NCBI RefSeq assembly: GCF_947495965.1
Contig: NZ_CANMBB010000001.1
Span: 372,001 to 436,000, forward strand
DNA from: an uncultured Maribacter sp.
GTDB lineage: Bacteria; Bacteroidota; Bacteroidia; Flavobacteriales; Flavobacteriaceae
Length of the DNA: 64,000 nt
Direction: 5' to 3'
The notes under the pieces were generated by a model that worked only from the letters and a program-made list of their open reading frames with translations, searched no databases and was not told where the DNA came from. Positions 49,659 through 59,198 of the stretch are shown here, in pieces. Position numbers and translations under genes: made by a program. The number at the start of each line of letters is the position of its first letter. The first letter of the stretch is position 1.

Positions 49659-52600
49659 ATGAGAATACAAAATAACATAAAGTATTACTTAAGCCTTCTT
49701 CTTGGGCTTCAATTATTCTCCTGTTCTATATCTGATAAAGAAACGCGCACAGCTACAAACAAAAATGAAAATCAATTATTATTTGAAATAATTCCAGACT
49801 CCATTTCTAAAATAAACTTCTCTAATAACCCAAAAGAGAACGCTTTTATGAGCGCCTTAAACTATGATTATATGTATAACGGCGCAGGCGTTTCTGTTGG
49901 AGATTTTAATGGAGATTCTTTACCTGACATCTATTTTGTATCTAACCAAGAGGATAATAAATTATATCTAAACAAAGGAGATTTACAATTTGAAGATGTT
50001 AGTCATATTTCTAAAACAACTAGTAAAGAAGGTTTTAAAACTGGAAGTACTGTTATTGATATTAATAACGATGGTCTTCTAGATATATACATCTGTAAAT
50101 CTGGATTATATCAAGACCCTGAAAAAAGAAAAAATGAACTTTATATAAATCAAGGTAATAACCAAAATGGTATTCCCACTTTTATAGAAGAAGCTCATAA
50201 ATACAAATTAGATTTAGAACACTATTCTACACAAGCATCTTTTTTTGATTATGATAAAGATGGAGACTTAGATATGCTTTTAATTAATCATAATGTAGAT
50301 TCTAATGTACATTATGATTTTGAATATTATAAAAAAATAAAATCCAACCTTACTAGCGATAGATTATATCAGAACAATAATAACATTTTTACAGATGTCT
50401 CCAAAGAAGCTGGCTTATTAAATGATGGTATAGGGTATGGCTTAGGTATTGGTATTGGAGATTTAAATAATGACACTTGGCCAGATGTAATCGTGAGTCA
50501 GGATTTTGCTTCTAAAGACCGAATGTACCTCAATCAAAAAAATGGCACATTTAAAGAAATTATCAATACTGCAACAGGACACATTTCTAACTTCTCCATG
50601 GGTAATGATATCGCCGATTTTAATAATGATGGTTGGTTAGATTTTATATCTCTGGATATGGTTTCCGAAGATAATTACGGAATAAAAGCAAGCATGAGTG
50701 GTATGAACCCAGAAAGATTTAACTCTTTTGTAGAACAAGGGTATCACCATCAATACATGTACAATACACTTCAAATAAACAATGGTATTTCTGCAAACCA
50801 CAAAATTCCAGTTTTTTCAGATGTTGCTGCAATGGCTGGTGTTGCAAGTACAGATTGGAGTTGGGGCCCTCTCTTTTTTGATATGGATAATGATGGAGAC
50901 AAAGACTTATTTGTATCTAATGGTATAAAAAGGGACTTTAGAAATGTAGATTACATTCATTACAGAGAGCGTAAAGAAGTAGAATTTCAAGAAAAGACAA
51001 AAAATATAGCTAAAAATTTACTTCCTTTTTTTACAGAACAACATAATGCAGACATAATTAAAAACATGCCTCCACGTAAAAAAGACAATTATTTTTACGA
51101 AAATCTAGGAGACGCCCAATTTATAAAAAAGAATAACGACTGGACTGTAGAAAAATTAACTGCAACCAATGGGGCATCTTATGCCGATTTAGACAATGAC
51201 GGAGATTTAGATTTGGTTACTAATAACATGAATGACAAGGCTTTTATTTACAAAAATAACAGCAGAGAACTTGGACTTGGAAATTATCTAAAAATTAAAT
51301 TAAAAGGACATTTTAAAAACAAAAATGGTATTGGCGCAAGAGTAAGCGTTGTTACAAAAAAAGGAACTCAAGTTTTAGAGCAATATGCTTCTAGAGGTTT
51401 CCAGTCTTCTAAAGATTATTCATTACACTTTGGGGTAGGAAAAGAAACTACTATTGATACTCTTAAAGTGGATTGGCCTAACGGCAAATCGCAGCTATTA
51501 CTAAATATTAAAAATAACCAAACAATAGAATTAAATTATACGAATGCGACAGATATTGCAGAAACCACTCCTAATATAGCTTCCATATTTAAAGACATAA
51601 CTAACCAAATAAGTCCTAAACATTATACACCCCAAAACATTTTCAACGATTTTAAACGCGAAAGCCTGTTACCCCATAAAATGTCCGAAGAAAGTATTGC
51701 GCTTTCTATAGGCGATATTAATAATGACGGTTTAGATGATTTTTTTGTTGGAGGAGCTCTAGGCTTTTCAGGAGTATTATATATACAGAATAAAGAAGGT
51801 CAATTTAAAAAAGTTAAGACCAATATTTTTCATAATGACAAAGAATTCGAAGATGTTGATGCTTCTTTTTTCGATGCCGATAATGATGGTGATTTAGATT
51901 TGTACGTGGTTAGTGGAGGTAATGAACATAAATCAGGATCCAAATATTACAATGATCGCATTTATGTTAACCGCAATGGTATGTTTTATAAAACACAAAA
52001 ACCATTTGATAACATCTCCCCTTCTAGCGGTTCTGTAGTAAAGCCCTATGATTTTGATAAAGATGGAAAAATAGACCTTTTCATTGGCGGAAGACAAACT
52101 CCAAACAAATACCCTTTTCCCGGCAGTAGTTTCCTTTTAAAAAATGTATCCAAAAAAGATACTATAAAATTTAAAGTAATTACCAATAAAGAACTTCATA
52201 AAATTGGAATGGTAACCGATGCTAATTGGGTTAATATAGATACTGATGAAGCAAAAGAATTGGTAATTGTAGGAGAATGGATGCCAATAACCATATTTAA
52301 ACAAGTAAACGGAGAATTTATTAATTACACTAAAAAAGCAGGCTTAGATAAAAGTTCTGGTTGGTGGAATACCATAAAACCTCTTGATATTGACAAGGAT
52401 GGACACATAGATTTTGTTGCTGGTAACTTGGGGTTAAATTCTAAATACAAAGCATCCGAAGCAGCACCATTTGAAATATATACCAATGATTTTGATGATT
52501 CTGGTTCCTTAGACATAGTCCTAAGTTATCATCAAAATGGAGAGAAATTTCCATTGAGAGGAAGAGAGTGTAGTTCTCAACAAATGCCTTTTATAAAAAA

Positions 52601-53069
52601 GAAATTCCCTAATTACCACACTTTTGCCTCCGCTAAACTAGAAGAAGTATATTCAACTAAAAAAATGAAAGAAGCACTAACATATAAGGCAAATACTTTT
52701 GCTACTAGTTATATAAAAAATAATGGGGATGGCACCTTTAAAGTTGAGAAAACGCCTTTTGCAACGCAGCGTACGTCTACAAAAAAAATATGTCTTTTAG
52801 GCAATGATGCGCACAGCACTACAGACCTTCTTTTCTTTGGAAACACTTATGGTTTTGAAGTAGAAACCCCAAGACAAGATGCTGGTTATGGTATTTATTT
52901 AAAACAAGAAGAAAATAATCTATTTAAAGCAAAAGAGGCATATGAAAGCGGCTTATATATTTCTGGAGAAGTTGTTAATGCGCAAATTATTTCTTTAGCT
53001 AATAACAAAAAGGGAATATTGATTGTAAAGAATAATGATTCCCTACAATTAATTAAAATAAATGATTGA
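49659..53069 (+). CDS. FG-GAP/VCBS-repeat lipoprotein with ASPIC/UnbV domain
   Basis: 1136 residues from the ATG at 49659 (MRIQNNIKYYLSLLLGLQLFSC, lipobox). An in-frame start 27 nt earlier would fall in a hairpin and spoil the signal peptide. About twelve Asp-rich calcium-binding repeats of the type DFNGDSLPDIYFV, DINNDGLLDIYI and DADNDGDLDLYVV form two propeller-like blocks. Between them lies an ASPIC/UnbV segment (NGIGARVSVVTKKGTQVLEQ, GFQSSKDYSLHFGVG, about residues 555-620). It takes the place where SusE/SusF-like surface glycan-binding proteins usually follow SusCD, so I infer a surface-binding role. Catalysis is not excluded and its ligand is unknown. Confidence 0.88.
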   Translation: MRIQNNIKYYLSLLLGLQLFSCSISDKETRTATNKNENQLLFEIIPDSISKINFSNNPKENAFMSALNYDYMYNGAGVSVGDFNGDSLPDIYFVSNQEDNKLYLNKGDLQFEDVSHISKTTSKEGFKTGSTVIDINNDGLLDIYICKSGLYQDPEKRKNELYINQGNNQNGIPTFIEEAHKYKLDLEHYSTQASFFDYDKDGDLDMLLINHNVDSNVHYDFEYYKKIKSNLTSDRLYQNNNNIFTDVSKEAGLLNDGIGYGLGIGIGDLNNDTWPDVIVSQDFASKDRMYLNQKNGTFKEIINTATGHISNFSMGNDIADFNNDGWLDFISLDMVSEDNYGIKASMSGMNPERFNSFVEQGYHHQYMYNTLQINNGISANHKIPVFSDVAAMAGVASTDWSWGPLFFDMDNDGDKDLFVSNGIKRDFRNVDYIHYRERKEVEFQEKTKNIAKNLLPFFTEQHNADIIKNMPPRKKDNYFYENLGDAQFIKKNNDWTVEKLTATNGASYADLDNDGDLDLVTNNMNDKAFIYKNNSRELGLGNYLKIKLKGHFKNKNGIGARVSVVTKKGTQVLEQYASRGFQSSKDYSLHFGVGKETTIDTLKVDWPNGKSQLLLNIKNNQTIELNYTNATDIAETTPNIASIFKDITNQISPKHYTPQNIFNDFKRESLLPHKMSEESIALSIGDINNDGLDDFFVGGALGFSGVLYIQNKEGQFKKVKTNIFHNDKEFEDVDASFFDADNDGDLDLYVVSGGNEHKSGSKYYNDRIYVNRNGMFYKTQKPFDNISPSSGSVVKPYDFDKDGKIDLFIGGRQTPNKYPFPGSSFLLKNVSKKDTIKFKVITNKELHKIGMVTDANWVNIDTDEAKELVIVGEWMPITIFKQVNGEFINYTKKAGLDKSSGWWNTIKPLDIDKDGHIDFVAGNLGLNSKYKASEAAPFEIYTNDFDDSGSLDIVLSYHQNGEKFPLRGRECSSQQMPFIKKKFPNYHTFASAKLEEVYSTKKMKEALTYKANTFATSYIKNNGDGTFKVEKTPFATQRTSTKKICLLGNDAHSTTDLLFFGNTYGFEVETPRQDAGYGIYLKQEENNLFKAKEAYESGLYISGEVVNAQIISLANNKKGILIVKNNDSLQLIKIND

Positions 53070-53124
53070 ATGCATAATTTATAACAAACCTTTAAACGGT
53101 GATTTTTGGTTCTTTTATCGAAAA

Positions 53125-53172
53125 TTCGGAAACGCTTCCGAAAATAACAAGGCTATTCGGAAAGGTTTTCGG
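53125..53172. promoter_or_regulatory. Operator doublet before the symporter operon
   Basis: TTCGGAAACGCTTCCGAA (53125-53142) is an 18-bp near-perfect palindrome (one mismatched pair). CGGAAAGGTTTTCGG (53158-53172) differs by one base from the inverse of the first susC site. Their centres (53133/34 and 53164/65) are 31 bp apart, the same spacing as the doublet before susC. This ties the symporter operon to the LacI at 43370-44380. The doublet is 73 nt before the symporter start. Confidence 0.7.
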
Positions 53173-53244
53173 TAATATATTTTTCGTTTTAGTATAAAAA
53201 AAAGAAAAATAGCTTTTAATTGTATTAATTACACTTATAAAATT

Positions 53245-54903
53245 ATGAATAATATAGACATTGGAGTAATAGTAATTTTTACTTTACTAGTTTTTGTTTG
53301 CGGAATGAGTTTCTCTAAATCTGGCAAAAACATGAAATCATTTTTTGCTGCTGGTGGTGCTCTTCCTTGGTGGATGAGTGGTCTATCTTTATTCATGAGT
53401 TTCTTTTCCGCAGGAACTTTTGTTGTTTGGGGATCCATTGCTTATTCTAGCGGATGGGTTGCAGTATCGGTGCAATGGACAATGTGTATAGCCGGAGTCA
53501 TTATAGGCTTTTTTTTAGCGCCTAAATGGCAAAAAACAAAAGCATTAACTGCTGCTGAATATATCACAGACCGTTTTGGAAAATCTACCCAAAAAACATA
53601 TACCTATCTATTTTTAATTATCTCATTATTTACCACAGGAGCTTTTTTATACCCTGTTGCTAAAATTGTAGAAGTTTCTACAGGTGTTCCAATTTCAACC
53701 AGTATTATAATATTGGGAATTCTAATTTTAATTTACACCGCCGTAGGTGGCTTATGGGCTGTAATAGTAACCGATGTGTTACAATTTATTGTATTAACAG
53801 CTGCTGTTTTAATAGTACTACCTCTTTCCCTTGATAAAGTTGGTGGTATAGACAACTTTATTACAAATGCCCCTGAGCAGTTTTTTGAATTTACCAATTC
53901 AGAATATTCGGGTTTATTTTTAGTAGCTTTTTGTTTCTACAATCTATTTTTTATCGCGGGTAATTGGGCATATGTACAACGCTATACGAGTGTTGCAACA
54001 CCTAAAGACGCAAAAAAAGTTGGTTGGTTATTTGGTGGACTATACCTAATTAGCCCATTAATATGGATGTTACCTCCTATGATTTATCGTGTATTGAATC
54101 CTGAATTGGCAGAGCTAGCAGATGAAGGAGCATACTTATTAATGTGCAAAGAAGTATTACCAATTGGTATGCTTGGGTTAATGTTAGGAGGAATGATATT
54201 TGCAACATCTAGTTCTGTAAATACTACTTTAAACATATCGGCAGGAGTACTAACGAATGATATTTATAAAAGTTTGTTTCCTAAAACAAGTAATAGTAAG
54301 TTAATGAGAGTTGCTAAAATTGCAACTGTAGTTCTTGGAATACTAACTATAATTGTGGCTTTATTAGTTCCTTATATGGGCGGGATTGTAGAGGTAGTAT
54401 TAAGCTTAGGTGCTCTAACAGGTGGTGCTATGTTTTTACCTCCCCTTTGGTCATTATTTTCAAAACATCAAACAGGGAAAACTATATTATTTGTAACTAT
54501 ACTATCCCTAATAGTAAACTTTTTCTTTAAATTTTTTGCTCCAGAAATTATTAATGTAACACTGAGTCGTTCTACGGAAATGGCAGTTGGTATGGGTTTA
54601 CCTATTTTATTAATGGGCTTAATTGAGGTTATACTTATTACTTCAAAAAGTGATACATCTGCCTACTACAATTATGAAAAATTAAGACAATTAAAAATCA
54701 CCAATAGTAAAGAAGAGGAAGTAAATGATGATGATAAAGACAATAAAAGAGGAACTAAAGTAATTGGTATTGGAGTTGCAGCAACTGGCTTGCTAATATT
54801 ACTACTCTCTTTTATTGCAGAAAATGGAGTATTCTTAGTTGGGGGTATGGGGTTTACTGTTCTTTTACTTGGAGCATTTATCATACGGAAATCAAGAATA
54901 TAA
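53245..54903 (+). CDS. Sodium:solute symporter (SSS/SGLT family)
   Basis: 552 residues with about 13-14 membrane helices. SSS hallmarks: an N-terminal FFAAGGALPWWMSGLSLFMS helix pair, AAEYITDRFG, a TAVGGLWAVIVTDVLQF segment and NTTLNISAGVLTND. These carriers use the sodium gradient to import sugars or sugar acids across the inner membrane. It opens a six-gene plus-strand run (symporter, FAD oxidoreductase, GH97, sulfatase, GH2, sulfatase) with gaps of 40, 40, 3, 5 and 2 nt. The substrate is probably a monosaccharide released by GH97 or GH2, such as galactose. A hydrophilic stretch rich in Glu, Asp and Lys precedes the last two helices. Confidence 0.93.
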   Translation: MNNIDIGVIVIFTLLVFVCGMSFSKSGKNMKSFFAAGGALPWWMSGLSLFMSFFSAGTFVVWGSIAYSSGWVAVSVQWTMCIAGVIIGFFLAPKWQKTKALTAAEYITDRFGKSTQKTYTYLFLIISLFTTGAFLYPVAKIVEVSTGVPISTSIIILGILILIYTAVGGLWAVIVTDVLQFIVLTAAVLIVLPLSLDKVGGIDNFITNAPEQFFEFTNSEYSGLFLVAFCFYNLFFIAGNWAYVQRYTSVATPKDAKKVGWLFGGLYLISPLIWMLPPMIYRVLNPELAELADEGAYLLMCKEVLPIGMLGLMLGGMIFATSSSVNTTLNISAGVLTNDIYKSLFPKTSNSKLMRVAKIATVVLGILTIIVALLVPYMGGIVEVVLSLGALTGGAMFLPPLWSLFSKHQTGKTILFVTILSLIVNFFFKFFAPEIINVTLSRSTEMAVGMGLPILLMGLIEVILITSKSDTSAYYNYEKLRQLKITNSKEEEVNDDDKDNKRGTKVIGIGVAATGLLILLLSFIAENGVFLVGGMGFTVLLLGAFIIRKSRI

Positions 54904-54943
54904 ATCATTATAAACAAATAAAATACACATAACACATTATTAA

Positions 54944-57223
54944 ATGTTAATACAGAATTTTCAAGAAAAAGTACGTGATAATAAGGAATTAACCCTAAAT
55001 AGTGATTTTGTTATCATTGGAGGCGGTACTGCAGGCGTATGTGCAGCAATAACCGCTGCAAGAAAAGGAACCAAAACAGTACTCATTCAAGACCGTCCAG
55101 TATTAGGTGGTAATGCTTCTTCGGAAGTGCGCCTATGGATTTTAGGTGCTACATCTCATATGGGAAATAACAATAGATGGGCTCGTGAAGGCGGTGTGAT
55201 GGATGAGATACTAGTAGAAAACATGTACCGAAATAAAGAAGGAAATGCAGTTATTTTTGATACCATTCTTCTTGAAAAGGTAATGTTAGAAAAAAACATT
55301 ACGCTTCTTTTAAACACTAGTGTTTATGACATTACTAAAAGTAATGACAAAAAAATTGAGTCTGTTGTAGCTTTCTGTTCTCAAAACTCAACAACTTATA
55401 AAGTTAGCGCTCCCTTATTTTGTGATGCTTCTGGAGATGGTATTGTTGCTTTTAAAGCAGGCGCATCTTTTAGAATGGGTGCAGAAACTAAAGAAGAATT
55501 TGGAGAACTTTTTGCTCCTGACAAAGCTTACGGTGAGCTTTTAGGACATTCTATGTATTTCTATAGTAAAAGAGAAAATACTCCTGTAAAATATACACCT
55601 CCTGCATTTGCATTAAAAGATATAAAAGAAATTCCTAGATATAAAGCTATTGGAAAAGATGATAAAGGCTGTAGATTTTGGTGGTTTGAGTATGGAGGAA
55701 GAGGAGATACTATACATGATACCGAAGAAATAAAACACGAATTATGGAAAGTAATCTATGGCGTTTGGGATTATATTAAAAACTCTGGCGAGTTTGAAGA
55801 TGTAGATAACCACACTTTAGAATGGGTTGGTACAATCCCTGGCAAAAGAGAGAGTAGACGTTTTGAAGGTCTATATATGATGAAACAACAAGACGTAATG
55901 CACCAACAAGAATTTTATGATGCTATTGCGCATGGTGGTTGGGCAGTAGATTTACATCCTGCGGACGGTATTTATAGTGAACTTTCTGGCTGTACACAAT
56001 GGCATTCTAAAGGAATTTACCAAATACCATATCGTTCTTTTGTAAGCAAAGACATAGACAACTTACTTTTAGCTGGCAGAATAATAAGTGCTACCCATGT
56101 AGCTTTTGGTTCTACTAGAGTAATGGCAACTACAGGACTTTGCGGACAAGCAGTTGGTATGGCAGCCGCAATTTGTAATGAAAAAAATTTAGTGCCTGCT
56201 CAAATTTTAGAAGGAGACAAAATTACATACTTACAAAATGAATTAAACAAAATAGGGCAAAGTATACCTAATATTCCTATTCATAAAACAAGTAATTTAG
56301 TTACCGAAGCAACAGTAACTGCATCTTCAGAATTAGAAATATCAGAAATACCGTTTAATGGAAAATGGATGCCCTTAACTACAGCTTCTGCGCAGTTATT
56401 ACCTTTAATAAAAAAAGAAAAATATACTTTTAAAATAAACATTAAAGCGGAAGAAAAAACCTCTTTAATTGCCCAATTAAGAACTTCAGATAAGATAAAC
56501 AATTATACTCCTGAAATAATTTTAGAAACCCAAGAAATTAACCTTTCCAAAGGAGAACAATTAATAACCATTTCTTTTGATGCTACAATGCCAAATGACC
56601 AATATGGTTTTGTAACCTTTTTGGTTAATGAAAAAGTAAGTTTGCCAATTAGTGATGAAAGGTATTCTGGAATTTTATCGGTTTTTAATGGGGTTAACAA
56701 GGCGGTATCTAACAATGGTAAGCAAACTCCTCCTGATGGAATTGGGGTAGATACTTTTGAATTTTGGATACCTCATCGTAGACCAGAAGGAAAAAATATA
56801 GCTATGGACATTTCACCAGCTATCTCTTCTTTTAAAACAGAAAATATTGGTAACGGTTTTGTAAGACCTTGGGGAGGAGCCAATTCGTGGACTGCAGATT
56901 TAAAAGATGTTAATCCAACTTTAAGAGTAGAATGGGATGAAGAAAAAACATTCTCAGAAATAAAATTATTCTTGGATACAGATTATGACCATCCTATGGA
57001 ATCTACACTGTACGGCCACCCAGAATCTATTATCCCATTTTGTATTCAGAACTATATAATTAAAGATTTAGATGGTGTTGTTATTGCAGAGGTAAAGGAT
57101 AATCACCAAACTATAAATACTATTACTTTACCAGCAGGGTGTTCTTCTAAAGGTTTTACTATTGAAGCGGCGCATCCTTCTAAAGAAGTACCTGCATCTA
57201 TTTTTGAAATATTAATTAGCTAA
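54944..57223 (+). CDS. FAD-dependent oxidoreductase (FAD_oxidored type) with C-terminal beta-rich region
   Basis: 759 residues. The N-terminal half is a flavoprotein with the dinucleotide motif GGGTAG at 26-31 (DFVIIGGGTAGVCAAITAARKG), RPVLGGNASSEVRLWILGAT, and DASGDGIVAFKAGASFRMG. It ends near residue 430 with the STRVMATTGLCGQAVGMAAAI flavin-binding segment. The C-terminal 300 residues look beta-rich and resemble a discoidin-like module (SEIKLFLDTDYDHPMES), which I do not recognise firmly. No signal peptide is seen, so it is probably cytoplasmic. Members of this family recur in glycan loci of Bacteroidota and Verrucomicrobia without a known reaction. Its place behind the symporter suggests it oxidises an imported sugar. 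Confidence 0.85.
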   Translation: MLIQNFQEKVRDNKELTLNSDFVIIGGGTAGVCAAITAARKGTKTVLIQDRPVLGGNASSEVRLWILGATSHMGNNNRWAREGGVMDEILVENMYRNKEGNAVIFDTILLEKVMLEKNITLLLNTSVYDITKSNDKKIESVVAFCSQNSTTYKVSAPLFCDASGDGIVAFKAGASFRMGAETKEEFGELFAPDKAYGELLGHSMYFYSKRENTPVKYTPPAFALKDIKEIPRYKAIGKDDKGCRFWWFEYGGRGDTIHDTEEIKHELWKVIYGVWDYIKNSGEFEDVDNHTLEWVGTIPGKRESRRFEGLYMMKQQDVMHQQEFYDAIAHGGWAVDLHPADGIYSELSGCTQWHSKGIYQIPYRSFVSKDIDNLLLAGRIISATHVAFGSTRVMATTGLCGQAVGMAAAICNEKNLVPAQILEGDKITYLQNELNKIGQSIPNIPIHKTSNLVTEATVTASSELEISEIPFNGKWMPLTTASAQLLPLIKKEKYTFKINIKAEEKTSLIAQLRTSDKINNYTPEIILETQEINLSKGEQLITISFDATMPNDQYGFVTFLVNEKVSLPISDERYSGILSVFNGVNKAVSNNGKQTPPDGIGVDTFEFWIPHRRPEGKNIAMDISPAISSFKTENIGNGFVRPWGGANSWTADLKDVNPTLRVEWDEEKTFSEIKLFLDTDYDHPMESTLYGHPESIIPFCIQNYIIKDLDGVVIAEVKDNHQTINTITLPAGCSSKGFTIEAAHPSKEVPASIFEILIS

Positions 57224-57263
57224 TTATTATGGATAAAGACTCAATAAATCAAATACAAAACGT

Positions 57264-59195
57264 ATGGTAACCCGTATAATAAATCTTTTCTTGCTTTGTA
57301 TTGTAATTAGTTCTTGCGCTAAACAAGAAACAGCTAAAACAATAACTAACAATGCTATTAAAGTAAAAGTTTTTACATTAGATAACAATCAACTTGCGTA
57401 TACCATTTCAAAAGAGAATAATATTGTTCTAGACACCTCATTACTGGGTATTGTAGTAAACAATAAACCTCTAGGAGCTAACTCCAAAATCGTAAGGGAA
57501 GAAAAAACAACAGTTTCTACTTCTTTCCCTTTATTAGGAATAAAAAGTAAAGGAACATATAATGCTGATCAAACAAAATTTACACTTCAAGAAAAAGATG
57601 GTTTCACATGGCATTTAGAGTTTAACGTGTCTTCCGAAGGCGTTGCATACAGATACCTAGTTCCTGGAGAAGGCAAACAAACTGTAAACGCAGAATTAAC
57701 TTCCTTTAAACTACCTAGCAAAACCAAAATATGGTACTTTGAAAGAGATAGCGATTGGAAACTAAAATCACACGCCGGCGAATGGTTATCTGCGGATATC
57801 TCTGCTATGCCAACGGTTTCTAAAATGGGACCCATACAAGGACTTACTTTAACTTGCGAATTACCTAATAGTGGATATGCACTTATAGCGGAATCTGCCC
57901 TTTTTAATTATAGTGGTCTGCGATTAAAAGCCACTGGAAATAACAGTTTTAAGGCAAACTTTACCGAAGAAGAAACTGGTTTTGCGGTAGAAAATAATAT
58001 AACATCTGCTTGGCGGTGTATTCTAATAGCTGATGATTTAAACACATTGGCAAACAATACTATGGTTGCAGCTTTAAACCCTGCTCCAGACCCAAACATA
58101 TTTACGAACACGGGTTGGATAAAACCAGGAAAATCGGTTTGGCACTGGTGGTCTGGAAAATATGTGAATTACAAAGAAGAAATAGAAATGGTGGATGATG
58201 CCGAAGCTCTTAATTTTGATTATTCTATGGTAGACGAAGGATGGGAAAGATGGGATAACAAATGGAAACAAGTAAAAGAATTATGCGATTATGCAGCAAC
58301 CAAAGACGTTAGTATTTTTCTATGGAAACACTCCAAAGAGATAAACTTTCCAGAAGATGAATATGCTGTTATGCGTCATTTTTTAGATAGTGTAAAACAA
58401 ACTGGAGCCGTTGGTGTAAAAGTAGATTTTATGAATGGCCAGAATAAATCTTTAATTGCTTTTGACGAAGCTCTTTTAAAGAACGCTGCAAAACGTCAAC
58501 TAATGGTTAATTTTCATGGCTGTCAACAAAGTTCGGGGGAATATAGAACGTACCCTAACGAAGTAACTCGTGAAGGGATTCGTGGTTTAGAAGTAAATCA
58601 TATGAAAGAAGGCCCATTACCTGCAACACACAACGCAGCTTTACCATTTACTAGATACGTAACTGGCCATGCGGATTATACCCCAATAGGTTTTACAGAG
58701 CCTGGAGAAACTACATGGGCTCACCAATTAGGAACTTTAGTTACTTTTTATTCCCCGTTTAATTGTATTGCCGAAAACACGCAGTTTTTATTAACAAACA
58801 AATCAGTTCAACCAGCGCTAGATTTTATTAAAGAAGTGCCTTCCGTTTGGGATGAAACTTTTGTTTTACCAGAAAGTGAAATTGGAGAACTAGCTGCTAT
58901 TGCAAGAAGAAACAAGGAAGATTGGTATGTTGGTGTATTACACGCCCGAAACCAAGAGAAATTAATAATTGACTGTACTTTTTTAGGGGATGGGGAATAC
59001 ACAGCATCCATTTTTACGGATGATATGGAAACCGAAAGAATAAATCTAGAAGGCTTTAATAAAGAAGCAAATTTAAGACAATGGAATACTGCTATTCCTT
59101 TTAAAAAGGAAGTAAAGTCTGTAAACAAGAACTCCAAAATCACTATTACATTAGCTTCTAAAGGTGGAGCTGCAATTCAATTTAAAAGAAACTAG
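57264..59195 (+). CDS. GH97 alpha-galactosidase-like lipoprotein (retaining type)
   Basis: 643 residues, lipobox VISSC (about Cys18). The N-terminal GH97 beta-sandwich (residues about 35-280) is followed by a TIM barrel opening with NTGWIKPGKSVWHWWSGKY and SMVDEGWERW. The probable nucleophile is Asp388 in VGVKVDFMNGQNK. This Asp is the mark of retaining GH97 enzymes such as the Bacteroides alpha-galactosidase, as opposed to inverting SusB alpha-glucosidases. It ends with a beta-rich C-terminal domain. A periplasmic exo-enzyme removing alpha-linked galactose, or a related L-sugar, fits a galactan locus. It overlaps no neighbour and is followed after 3 nt by a sulfatase gene. Confidence 0.9.
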   Translation: MVTRIINLFLLCIVISSCAKQETAKTITNNAIKVKVFTLDNNQLAYTISKENNIVLDTSLLGIVVNNKPLGANSKIVREEKTTVSTSFPLLGIKSKGTYNADQTKFTLQEKDGFTWHLEFNVSSEGVAYRYLVPGEGKQTVNAELTSFKLPSKTKIWYFERDSDWKLKSHAGEWLSADISAMPTVSKMGPIQGLTLTCELPNSGYALIAESALFNYSGLRLKATGNNSFKANFTEEETGFAVENNITSAWRCILIADDLNTLANNTMVAALNPAPDPNIFTNTGWIKPGKSVWHWWSGKYVNYKEEIEMVDDAEALNFDYSMVDEGWERWDNKWKQVKELCDYAATKDVSIFLWKHSKEINFPEDEYAVMRHFLDSVKQTGAVGVKVDFMNGQNKSLIAFDEALLKNAAKRQLMVNFHGCQQSSGEYRTYPNEVTREGIRGLEVNHMKEGPLPATHNAALPFTRYVTGHADYTPIGFTEPGETTWAHQLGTLVTFYSPFNCIAENTQFLLTNKSVQPALDFIKEVPSVWDETFVLPESEIGELAAIARRNKEDWYVGVLHARNQEKLIIDCTFLGDGEYTASIFTDDMETERINLEGFNKEANLRQWNTAIPFKKEVKSVNKNSKITITLASKGGAAIQFKRN

Positions 59196-59198
59196 ATT

